This document shows positions 49,783-61,100 of a stretch of DNA of 64,000 bases, piece by piece. Each line of letters begins with the position of its first letter. Positions within the stretch are counted from its first letter, which is position 1. Under the pieces are notes generated by a model, which was not told where the DNA came from, did not search any database, and was given only the letters and a program-made list of their open reading frames with translations. The DNA comes from Apis mellifera (Eukaryota; Arthropoda; Insecta; Hymenoptera; Apidae). The translations under genes and the position numbers were made by a program. The DNA is taken from positions 4,942,001 to 5,006,000 of the forward strand of contig NC_037641.1 of NCBI RefSeq assembly GCF_003254395.2. Direction: 5' to 3'.

Positions 49783-50175
49783 TCAAACTTCGAACAATTC
49801 CCATCGAGAATCGATTAAACGCGAGGCGGACCGCAAACACGCGTAGAATCTCGGCGAGGAGGCGAAATAAATCGGGCAATTTGCAAGATGTCCAACCGAT
49901 TTCTCATAATCGAGACAAAAGGGGGAAAAAAGGCAACAGTTGTTCAAGTTAGATTGGAAAATTAATCGATCGATCGAAACATATCGTGTATTTCTATCGA
50001 TTGATAAATATCTTACGTGACAACTTTTGCATTTTCTTTCATCTTCGATGTGAGCAACGACGCATTTTGCCGATAATTTTTCCACGAGAATCGTGAAAGG
50101 GTCAATCCGTTGATTTACGACATCATCATAGCTTCTTGATGCGAAATCGATACACGATTTCGAAAGCTCATTCAT
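49783..50175 (-). CDS. Candidate two-exon gene or gene end with a Cys/His cluster
   Basis: Exon 1 is from ATG 50175 to a CAC|GTAAGA donor after 50017 (53 codons, MNELSKSCIDFASRSYDD at its start). The intron is 114 bases and its 3' part is pyrimidine-rich (TTGCCTTTTTTCCCCCTTTTGTCTC), ending TATGAG before 49902. In phase 0 the second exon runs 39 residues to TGA at 49783, and the join creates CKSCHKSVGHLANC, a C-x2-C-x5-H-x3-C spacing reminiscent of, but not identical to, a CCHC zinc knuckle. A different frame of the same second exon is open to 49676 and encodes a hydrophobic stretch (IRIFLIGFLVCCVL), so the true reading is unsettled. The frame also extends upstream of the ATG. I recognise no family; chance is a real alternative. 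Confidence 0.3.
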   Translation of the reverse strand: MNELSKSCIDFASRSYDDVVNQRIDPFTILVEKLSAKCVVAHIEDERKCKSCHVRYLSIDRNTRYVSIDRLIFQSNLNNCCLFSPFCLDYEKSVGHLANCPIYFASSPRFYACLRSASRLIDSRWELFEV

Positions 50176-50435
50176 CGGTAAATTTGATCTTACTTTATGG
50201 AAATATACCATTCTCTCGACGTTTTGGAATTTCATTCTTTTTTTCTCGCCGATTCTTGTGGATCGAATTAATTTTTGATCGAATCGTAAGGTTTTTTCGA
50301 TCCAATTCAATCAGTATTATTCCTCGAAATATATTTACAATAAAATTATTGCAAATAACTGGTCCGAATAAATTGATAAACCGAACCGTTTAAAATTTTG
50401 CCCATCGCTGCAGATCGTCAGCAGCCTGCGCCTGA

Positions 50436-50675
50436 CACGTGCCCGCTTCCGGTTCCTAATTTCGCGGCACAACAGAGGGTTGGAACGTTTCAATCTCGCG
50501 AAATAATGCTACCCACGTGCAGATATAACGTTCAAATACGTTTGAACACGGTCCGCGGACACGTGTCCGGATAATTTCTCCCGAGCTTTGCGTCGTATCG
50601 GTGTTGGATTATCGGTAAATAACATCGATTTAGAACGATTTAGGGGGTGGCGGGGTGTTATTCCACGTGCACGTG
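50436..50675. promoter_or_regulatory. Cluster of five CACGTG E-boxes
   Basis: CACGTG occurs at 50436, 50514, 50560, 50664 and 50670 within a GC-rich island. The third sits in a 14-base perfect palindrome (CGGACACGTGTCCG, 50556-50569) and the last two abut as CACGTGCACGTG. CACGTG is the known target of bHLH and bHLH-PAS factors such as Clock/Cycle, Max, USF and Mitf. That the island is a regulatory element is inference. Confidence 0.4.
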
Positions 50676-53558
50676 ATAGAATTTATTCCGAAAACGTGAG
50701 AATTCGGATGGGAGAGGATTTTCGTTCAAAATACAAATTGTTTCCAAGTTGTGCATCGTTTATGAATAATTTTCCGAATGTCTTGAATGTTTCTCTTATT
50801 GCTTGAATTATTTATCCCTAATTTAACTCCGTTTCAAATAATAAAGAAGGTTCACGAAGCTAGGAATATTTAAAAGAGAAACCGAGGAGATCTTCCTCAT
50901 CTTTCTGAGGACCTAGTTTTCTCAAAAAATTCTAAGTGTACAAACTTTAAAAAAGACGAAGAAATCGGCAACAATGAAGAGAATCTAACGACGTATTGAC
51001 AAATAAAAAAAAAGCCACCTGACCTCATTCTAAAAATAATAAATCCACACAAACGTAGAAAGCAGTGGTAAAGTAATCTCCTCCTCTCCTCGTATTTGGC
51101 CCAAACATTTGAATCCAAACCGAAACTGGTGAAAAACACTCTCTAGACAAGGATTGAAAAACATCATTATACGAGAAAGAAAGGCCCTTCACGTTTTGGA
51201 AACGCGGGAGAAGAGGTCCGAAAATATTCATCGCCGGGTTGTTCAAAGTCGTTTCATCTCTTCGTCTCGTCCACGTGCATAACTAGCGTACTCTCGTGAT
51301 TTCGGCCCGGCCTCGTCGACACAAAGAGGGAAGACGCAACCTGGGTGTCCGACCCAGGGGTTGAAGAGCCTCGTAATCCGGGGGCAGTGACACGTAAGTA
51401 AGACGCGGAGAGGAGAAAGGGCCTCGAGGGCCTTCCACGGTTCGCTGTGGAGGGGAAAGATCGACCGTTTCGACCGTGGAACATCGTGTGATTCGGAGAT
51501 CTTTGTTCCAAAGCGATCTTTAGATCTTCAGAAGTGGACTGGGAATCGGAGAGGGATGGATGAATCTCGAATCTGCGAAGAGATCGAATGATGAGGCTTT
51601 GACAATTTTTCAGAATTGTTATGGAGTTATTAAAAATGAAGAATTAGAAATATCGATGAAATAGTTGAGGATTTACGATGTTTTATAATGGCTTTTTAAA
51701 GGAAAATAATTGATAATTGACGATATCCATATATTTTTTGGTAATTTTGGAATAATGTGTATGAATAATCACGATCCTACTTGAATTGAAAGTAATAGAT
51801 TTCTATTATATTTTGTTTCAAATAAAAAAGTTAAAATGAAAGTGAAATTTTTCGTTATGTTAATAAGAGTAAAAGGTTTTTACAAAAGATTTTAATATCT
51901 TAAGGCACGATATCGATAATCATCTTCAATTACTCGAGATAATTACAACAATAACCTCCTCAGAAGTGTTTAAACTCTCAAACATCGACAAAATTTTCAC
52001 TATTCAGCATCATTCCAAGATTATTAAAAACCATACATCCCAACACGTAAAACAAAACAAAAAAAAAATTCTTTCTCACGAAGAATCTCGCGGATTGGCT
52101 CACCCTTTGCACATACTCGTCAGGGTATTTAAGTGTACGTGAAATAAAAAAAGACCACCTTGGTTCGTTGGAAAGGTTGCAGCAGATAGCGATGGGGCCG
52201 AGTATATCGCAAGATTCGAACAACTAGAAAAACTAGATTTCCTTTTAAAATACTTTTGAAATTTCCAAATCCACGAATAACAAATATTATAATTTCTACT
52301 TATCAAATATAAATTATACTATAATCTTTACATATAAAACATTCAAATTCCACAGAACGATTCTTCCCATCTATTCCATTCAGATCAAGAAATTTCACGC
52401 CGAACTCGATCCCATCGCTATCCACGAATCTACGAATCGCCCCCCCGCGATCGTTCACCCAGAATAATTTATAACCACGCTGAAAGTAACCATTTAATAC
52501 CGTTCGAATTCTATGATCCCCATAATTTCCTCGGATCTACAATTACACACTCGATCCCATCGCTATCTAAGCGAAGCGGGGTTGAATCGGAAGGACGACC
52601 TTTCTCTCCCCTTCTCTCGTCGAAACGCGGCGTTATATTTATCGAGAGGCCTTGCTTGCCGCAGGAGGCGTGCGTGCGAAAACGCAACGCGCTCGAGAAC
52701 GCGCTCGTATCGACCGGTGTCGTTTACCAGAGAGAGAGAAAAATCACAAGATAGAGAGAGAGAGAGAGAGAATGGGGAGAGACGACCTTTTTTCCCGCCT
52801 AGTTAAGCTCCATCGTTGGAAATCCGACCGGAAGGACGCGGCTATAAATTTTTCATTCGATCTGACGGAAGCCTCGAGAGGCGCCAGATTCGCGAGATTC
52901 TCGTCTCGATGATAACGAGCAGGACTCGAATATATATATAAGAGGAGAGGAAAACGCTAGATATTCGATCGAAGATGGCGACGATGACGATAATAACAGA
53001 GCCTGTGTATCATGGTGGAGAAATTCCAGAGGGAGGAAGCTCTCTCTCTTTCTCTTTTCCGGATTTCTCGTCTCTCTCCCTCCCTTTCGTCCTTTATCCT
53101 TAACTTTCTATTCAGGACTCTTCTCCTATCTACGGCGTTGAAAAATAACGAGGCAACCGAGGGAACAAAGCGGCAACTTTGAAAGCGGATACGTCGTTAC
53201 AGTGGAAAATTCATCCATCCCCGTCGAAGCAGAAGCTGCGGTAATTAAACACGTTGGCGAACGTCGCGGATCCTGAAACGCGAGCCCTCCCCCTATCATC
53301 CTACAGGAATTTAGCCCAGTTACACCAGAAGGGAAAGAAAGGGGTGTTGATCGAGAGAAGGAAGGGGAGGGAAGTCAGACGTTAGACCAGGGATAAATGA
53401 ACGAGTTCGAAGTGGCTGGATCGAAGGAGAGAGAAATTAACTGTTAGAGAGGGAGAGAAATTCTCTTCCCTTGTTGAAAAGAATTTTTATCAGGATTAAT
53501 TTATTCCTGAGACATTTGACAAATTTTATATAATTTAACTAACTTGTATATTGAGAAT

Positions 53559-53582
53559 TATATATATATATATATATATATA
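53559..53582. repeat. (TA)n microsatellite, first of a pair
   Basis: Perfect TA run; a second run lies about 90 bases downstream at 53671-53696. Confidence 0.95.
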
Positions 53583-53670
53583 AAAATTTGGAAAATCGTA
53601 AATTGCTCGAAGTCACCTTCGAATCTTTTAAAATAGAAAACTGTATCATTTCTTCCCCTTTCTTCTCGTG

Positions 53671-53696
53671 TATATATATATATATATATATATATA
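53671..53696. repeat. (TA)13 microsatellite, second of a pair
   Basis: Perfect TA run of 26 bases. Confidence 0.95.
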
Positions 53697-54130
53697 AGTT
53701 TCGCGTAAAATAATACGATACATTAGACGGAAAGCATAGTAAACTTGTTTATTTTATAGACGAGGAACACGTGAGAGAAAATTTTAATCGTGCCATTATT
53801 ATTCAACGGGTGGAAAAAAGGAGAGCGAAACGGCGCGGAAGAGGAAAAGGAGGAGGAGGAAAGGAGCAACGAGTCGTAATAAAGGCGGGGGAGAAACTTC
53901 CAAGTCCGGAGTTTGTCGTTCATTGATACAATTCACGCGAACGAACTCGATAACAGATATAACGAGGGCTGATAAAGAAACGGCACGATTTTAACGACGT
54001 CGCGAAATATGGCGACAGAAATTTATAGTCGGCTGTACACTACTTCTCTCGCTTCTTTCTATATATTCCTATCTCTCCCTCTTTCTTCTTGAAAATGAAA
54101 AAAAAAAAGAAGGAAGGGAAGAGAGAAAAA

Positions 54131-54150
54131 AGAAAGAAAGAAAGAAAGAA
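54131..54150. repeat. (AAAG)n tetranucleotide repeat
   Basis: Five units within a longer purine tract. Confidence 0.9.
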
Positions 54151-54471
54151 AAAAGGAAACGAGGAGAAGTTTAAACCGGCTTTTAGAGGAGAACGGTTAT
54201 TACGGATATAAAAACGAGATTGGACGATGACGATGATGACTTTAACAACGATATCGCGTCGTTTCCAACGTCAATCGTCATCCCGACGCGGCGAACCTTT
54301 GAGAAATTCCGTGAAACGCCCCCGTTTCAACCAGTACGCACAACGAGAGAAAAAGAATAAAATCACTTTTACAATTTATAAGTAAAAACGTCCGGTTGAT
54401 CTCTCGTGCGTGTGCACGCGCGATTCACAAAGTCGGCTATCAGATATTGAGACGATATCTATCGCGAGTTA

Positions 54472-54498
54472 TTTTATTAATTTTATTAATTTTATTAA
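54472..54498. repeat. Nonamer TTTTATTAA in three perfect tandem copies
   Basis: Three adjacent identical 9-base units in AT-rich DNA. Confidence 0.9.
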
Positions 54499-57400
54499 TA
54501 TAAAGAATCAGTTTGTAGAATCGATCAAACGTAAAATAATATCGAATTTTCAGAAATTTAAAGATTCGAAAATATAGCTACATTACACGTCTGTAACGTA
54601 TTCCCCATATTAAATTGTTTTATAGAGAAAGAAAGATTCCATACTCGAAAATATTTCACGAAAATATTCGAAATATTCGTTCGAATGAATATATATCATT
54701 GAACGAGATAAACAATTCTATAGTTGACACGCGAGTGCTATTATTTGTATCGTTTCAATGTACGACAGTTCATTAATGAAATAGACACGATGGGTGACGT
54801 ATCGATCGCAATTCACGAAATATCATGATTGAAAGATCGTGAAAGCTGTTGCATTTGTTTAGTTCGAGGCAATTCGATTCGAAAAAATGATCAACGATCG
54901 ATACAAAATTACTACCTCACGAAAAATCATTAAAAATTACAAATTCTATTATTCAATCGTAAGATAATCACTTGTAACACGTTTGAGACGACATTAAGAC
55001 AGAATCTATAATTAAAAAAAAACAATGCGACATTCTTTGAATAGTTCAGATAACAAATATGTAAAATAGATATTTTTTTTACAGCGTAATGCTTCGTGTT
55101 ATATAAGAATTATTCTATATTTTCTCCAGAAGAGGAAGGAATAGAATCAGTGGGATTTTTCCTCCCGTTAATTCGAGAGCTCGACTCTATTTTGCGGGAA
55201 ACGATACTCGTTTACTGTCTCGAACGATTGCATACCGGATAAGGAGAACGTGACTTCCGAGTTGTTTCCAAGATTTTAGAATTTGCATCATGGTGGAAAG
55301 AGAGTATAGTTTAATTCGTTTACGAGCGGAATTGTTCCATACTTTCGAGTTGGATTGAGTGGAGAATGAGATGAAATTTGAGGCGATAAATATCCGAGGC
55401 GGAGAACATTTCAACTAAGATCCATTTGTAACTTTGAGAAAATGGAGAAGATGATGAAAGCTTTTCGATTACTGCGGAAAATCAAAATTTAAGGTAAGTT
55501 TTTACGATGGTTTAATTATCTTTCGTTTTTCTTTAACAAAAAAAAAAAAAAATAATAATAACGAGATATCGAGAGATAGATTGGATTCAAATAAAAGTGA
55601 ATATCGAAAAAGAAACTCATTTCAACGTACACGTGACATACACTGTCAGTTCATTTCTGGATGTACGTCAACGTGAAATATAATTAAAATATCGTAGATC
55701 CAAAGATATAAAAATATAAGGATTACGTAAATAATTTCCTTAAAATTCCAATGTTAATCTTTTTCTTTTTCCAAACATATATTAAAATTTCCGCAAAAAG
55801 ATAAAATTAATATTTTTCAGAAAAATACCGAAGAATATTGCCAAATTTCCTACGAAAACTTGGAAAAATTTGGCAAACTTTCAAAAATTCATAAAAACTT
55901 CGGAACCTCGAAATATTAAAAAAGGGAGGAGATAAACTTTCGATAAAGTTAGATAAAGAAAGGAATCCCAAGATGATAACTCCTTCTTGAATAAGAACAC
56001 ACACACACAGATTCGCAAAAAAATCTACGTTTTACGAAGAATTGGATAAAATTTGAGACAAGAATTCTTCATTGTTAAAACGACAGGAATGTAAATAAAC
56101 GAGCAACTAACGCGAAACAATATCAATTTGACTCTGTTCATCAGATTAAGCGCGTATTAATTAAAAAGTTTTATAAACAAAAAGAGAGAAACCGGCGATC
56201 TTTGACTTGGCGATTAATCGTGCAATCTCCTCATTCAGGAAAATATTGTTTAACGAGCGTCAATCAACGTAGAATTATATTACATGCAATGAATCACTAT
56301 ACACGTAATTGAAATGCATGGTTGAATGATCGATGAAGTCTTTATTACAGGTATGATCCGATATTGAGATTTTTATTGAATCGTTACATCATTTTGATTT
56401 GTTTAACTAACTAAAATGGAAATTATACAGGAAATTTTGCATTTTATCAAGGAAATTTATAATAATAAAGTAATATCTCTTCTAACATCTCTTCTAACAT
56501 TATTACTTTCGTGACGTCTTCATTAAAAAATTAAACTTCCTTTTGAAAAATTATTTCCTTTTGAAATTATTATTAAATAATTATTATTCTCGTTTATAAA
56601 CCCAGGCTAACTTTATACAGAAGAATGGGCATTCTATTCCAAAAAAGGAAATATTATATTAATTAAAATTTCATGATAAAATTTAATTAAATCTCTAAGC
56701 TCATCGATCGATAACTTCGACACGTGTCCAAATATCCCAATCAGATGAAACATACGACTTCGAACGTCAATATTAACATATATTATCCATCAAAGAGTAA
56801 AATCTCTTTGAAAGGAGGCACACTTTCAAAAGAACCGACTACAACACAGCGTGAAGAGAAAAATCGATTCACAAATGGCCTCAAAAGTCAAACCAATATC
56901 TCAATCATCGCCCGTACGTCTCGTCTCAACCCTCTATCCTCCCACTCCACCCCCAAAGATTCCAACGATTTTCTAAATTTTACCTTGTCGACAATCCCAA
57001 GTGCAAGCGCCAGTCGATAGTTAATCACGATCCTCGAACAAATCCTAACCGCTAGAAACCGCGACTGGGGACCGCAGAGAATCAATCTACCAATGCTCCA
57101 CGGATCGTTCGTGACCCCCTCCTCCCTTTCCTATTATAAATCGAACTCTGAACTGAAAGGGAGCACGTAGGATCAACGTACAATACACACGAGCTGATCT
57201 TCTTCATCCTTTTCTCTCCTTTTCTCTCTGTTTTCCTCCCTTTTGACTCGTGTGTGGCCTTCCAACGCGGCAGCAACCTCGACATTTCCCCAGATCGTGG
57301 AGGGTTAAGCCAAGCCTTAAACGGAGAAGCGAAATAGCGAACGAGAAGAAAGAGAAGGAGAAAGAGAGACAGTGTAGGGATAGGCGGTAATCCCCCGCAG

Positions 57401-57952
57401 AGTCTCCATTGTACGAGGATCTCTTTTAACCCCCTCTCGGTCTTTTCCAAGCTGCATGTAAATACAGGCTGACCACACAACCTGAAAGATGCTTGTGGAG
57501 GAGGGTAGGGGGTTGAAAGAAAACACCGGACACGGCGGTATGTTATGAATAAGGTATTCCATGCGTTACTACGGGGTTGGCCGTGTGTATTGATCTGGCC
57601 ACGGTGCCCCGCCTCTCTCTTTCTCTCTCTTCACCCCTTGCTTCGCCCTCGCCTCGTCTCTGTCTCTCCCTCTTCCTCTCTTCCCTCTCTCGACCGCTGT
57701 TGTTCTGGCATCTTTCTACGTGTCGTTGCTTTTTCTGCTTGTTCCCTTCTCTCTCTCTCTCTTTCTCTCTGACTCTTTTGTTTTTCTCCAGATGGAGGTT
57801 CTCGAAGAGACGTAGAATTAGATTAATGAGAGGATACGAGGAATTTTTTTTCCCTTCTTTCTTTTTTCCTTTCGCATTTCTCACCGGAGATGTTGTTTGT
57901 TTTAGGGACGATTGAATTAGAATGGAATACGAATTGAAGGGCGATCGTTCAC

Positions 57953-58123
57953 CTGTTGATGCGTGAATACGATGGGCCGTTGTCCTGGCACACGAAGACC
58001 TCCAGGGAGAAGGATAACGATTATTGTCGGAGAAGTGGCTTCCGGTATCCTTCGATGGACACCGTCGTCTTTTTCTTCGTTGATTGTCGTTGGACAATTC
58101 AGGTTTTTTATAAATATATTCTT
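57953..58123 (-). CDS. Candidate internal exon of an unidentified minus-strand gene
   Basis: 57 codons in phase 0 run from an acceptor TTTATAG before 58123 to a CAG|GTGAAC donor after 57953. Key stretches are KDDGVHRRIPEATSPT and IIVILLPGGLRVPGQRPIVF. A second frame through the same block is also open (an Arg-rich SNDNQRRKRRRCPSKD reading that continues in phase 1 at the donor), so the frame choice is not secure. The acceptor has a weak pyrimidine tract. No partner exon was found nearby; the sequence downstream is a CT-rich simple-sequence area. Low confidence. Confidence 0.25.
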
Positions 58124-61100
58124 CTATAAATGATTTCTTTTCAGATAGAATTCAAAAACGGATATTAACTCGTGCTCTCTCGATTTTCCAAATATTTAAA
58201 AGGTAAGATATCTTGTGTATAAAATTATCAGCACGACAATGTAATATAAATCTTTAATTTTCTTAGATCCATTGTCCGTTAACCCACTAAAGGATTTCCA
58301 ATTTTCGAGGGATTCCATCAATTTTTCGTGGAAACGATCGTTGCGGAGGGAAAAAAGAGAGAAACGCAACCCCGCGGTTTCGAAGGGGGTAAGATTAAAG
58401 GCGAGGGCGGGACGAGAAGAAGGCAGAGTTCGATCAGATATATTCCGTTGGGTTTCGAAAAGCGGGCCACGTAATGAATTCGTGCGCCCTTCGTCGATGG
58501 CCTGGTTTCATTGCGAGCTACGCCATGCTAAATGAAGGTACGACCTTCCGCGCGAGGGTCGCGCGAGGTCGCCGAAGATTAGTCGCCGCTCCTTCGTGAA
58601 CCTGAAATTTCCCCGGCTCAGGAAATTCATCGAGAGGATCCGTGAATTAACACATTCACATATGGTCGTTCAACCCTCTCTCAATAATGGATAGATACTT
58701 TTAAAATCGCACAGGTTTTTTTATTTATTTATTTATTTATCCTAGTTTCCGCGTTGAATTGTAATTAATTTGTAATTGTATTGTAATAATATTTAATTAT
58801 ATAATGTGATGAATTATCATTGTTCGATAGAAAGAAGAAAAAACGGCATTGAGACGAAGGAAGGAAGCCATCGCGCGAGCTGTTAACCCTTTCATCGTTG
58901 CGAAACCGTACATAGGTTTAAAACGGTTTCTGCAGTTTAATTTATCACCTGGACCATTTATCTTCCCGCAAAAATTAAACTGATCTTCTTACTACCGCCA
59001 TTTCCCCTAATCAATCCCAAAAAAACGTTGACACATACGTCCTCGAGATACAATTAGCCCGGCTAATTTCATCCCCCGACTTTTCTTATCGACCATTTGT
59101 GAATAGGGGTGGCTCGTTCAAACCACGTGTACACTCTTCTTGCCTCGTAAGTGGACGACGTAATAACAAATTGAAGGACAAATCTGGGCAAAGATACGCT
59201 TGTTCCACCGATAATTGATCGAGTTGAGGGTAAGTCGACAGATTGTTCTTTCAGAACAAAAATGTACGAATATGAAAATTAACTTCAACGTATTTTTAGA
59301 ATCATCTTTATTCGCGAAAATAAAAGAGTGTTTAAATACAAAAAGGGAGAGAATCGACGAGTCTGATAATTTCCATTCACCAATACCGGACATCTGAGAT
59401 ACCTTTACAACTTAAAAAGAAATTGGAACGAAGTAATAAGAAAGCACGAGGAAGAAGAAGGAGAAGAAGAAGAATCATCTCTCTCTCTCTTTCTCTTAAT
59501 TGTTCGAACGAGCAGTTGAGCTCGTTAAATCGGCGTTCCAGTTTGTCGGCCGGGGAGGGGGAGGTTGAGAAAGAAGGGAGGGGTTTTGGAAGGAGACATT
59601 TTTCTCCGAGCACCGTTAAATAATTGTCTTCCTGAAACGATTGGAAGATAGCGATGCAACGTGGTTAAATCGAAAAGTCGATTCCAACCCCCTCCCCGTC
59701 TCACCACCACCCCTCCCCAGATACCGCTAACGGGATCTGACAAGGCGAACGCCGGTACTCGCGCATCTATAGAGGGGCCGTATCGATTCTCGAGGCGGCA
59801 GGAACTCGCTGACAAGGTTACAAGGTTGCGCTAATTGAGGGTTTTAATTTCCTGTCCGCCCACCAGAACCCCCTCGCCCCCCTCCCCTCCTCCCCCGATT
59901 TATTCGGCCGGCCGCGATACACGCGATCCTTTTGTGTGCCGCCGCCGCTGGTTTTGTTAACCGAGTTATTCGATCGCACACTTTGGGAAGGAAAGGGTCT
60001 TTCTAGAAGATAGAATTGATAACGCGGGGTAAAAGAATCAGAGTCTGTGATATATAATAATAATCGAGATTTTTTAAAAATTTTTTTTCAATTTTTAGGC
60101 TTCGTCAATTTTCTAATTTGGTGGCTATGATCGAAGTTCTTTGAGGCATGGTTAATCCCTGTGGATGGAATCCCGTTCGCGCGATAAAGATTTTTAAGTG
60201 GTTCGATTTTAAAAAAATTTTTAAAATCTCGTTGGAAAAATGGACGAGGGTTTGATTGGCCATCGTCGATCGAACCCTTCTTGAATTTTTGAAGAAAGTA
60301 ATATTTATTTGAAATGTATATTTTTTTGTAGTTGAAATATTATTATTCGAGTGGTTAGTTGATCTTCTTGAGGAAAGATTGATTATACATTCGTACGAGA
60401 AACACAATTTTGCACGGGTGAGAAAAGTTTTCCCCTCGATTTCGAATATTGTAACGAATCAGCAAGAAGGTCTCTCTGGGGGTTCTGTTGAAATTTCAAA
60501 AGACTTAATAGGCTTAACGAACTTGGACCTCAAGTTTCGAAAGTCTCGAATATGTCGGCAGACTTTACGAATCTTGAAGGATCTTCTCTAAACTACCTTT
60601 ACCCAAAAGCACCAATTATTAAGTATTCAAGATGTATATATCGTTAGAAATTCTAATTTTCTTTCGTAACTGCGTGTTTTTGAATGGATTCGCGATTTAA
60701 GCTATTTTCGTAAATAAATAACAGAGAGAAATAAATATAAAATCACGTTCAATATTCCTATAATCCCAAAAAATTTGATGGAACATCAAAAAATCATACA
60801 GAAAAGAGAAGAATACTTTTTTATTCGCTCGAAAAGGATTATAACGTGCATTACTTATTATTGCCTTGAATTTAGCGCCAAAAACCGAACTTAACCTACG
60901 ATTCGACGAAAATTGCCGAAAAAAGCCGAGCGTAATCGAGGAAAATTGGTCTCGCGCACGCGCAATAAAGTTAAAAATATCTTGCATTATCTTGCTTATC
61001 TTGTCGCGATTAAAACAAATCGATTATTACAATTGTTTCTTTTTTCCTCGACACGCGATTCTCCGTTTAATTTCTATTTTTTTATCAAATTAAAAATCTA

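Larger units (their letters stand above)
50176..57952. other. Non-coding block
   Basis: Contains the CACGTG cluster, a GC island at about 51240-51560 with a hairpin and a perfect plus-strand donor, purine-rich islands at 52540-52910 and 53030-53470, paired TA microsatellites, and a CT-rich area at about 57600-57790. No supported exon. Confidence 0.4.

Noticed and set aside
55440..55505. Consensus GTAAGT donor after AAG on the plus strand with a 16-codon frame before it
   Set aside because: The tiny frame stops at the donor and nothing upstream looks like an exon; treated as chance.
56330..56365. Second possible recursive site on the plus strand (TTTATTACAG followed by GTATGA)
   Set aside because: The pyrimidine tract is short, there is no good branch point, and the donor is weak compared with the 41581 site.
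57543..58097. 184-codon minus-strand frame
   Set aside because: More than half is a translated CT/GA simple repeat. Only the block 57953-58123 was kept as a weak exon candidate.
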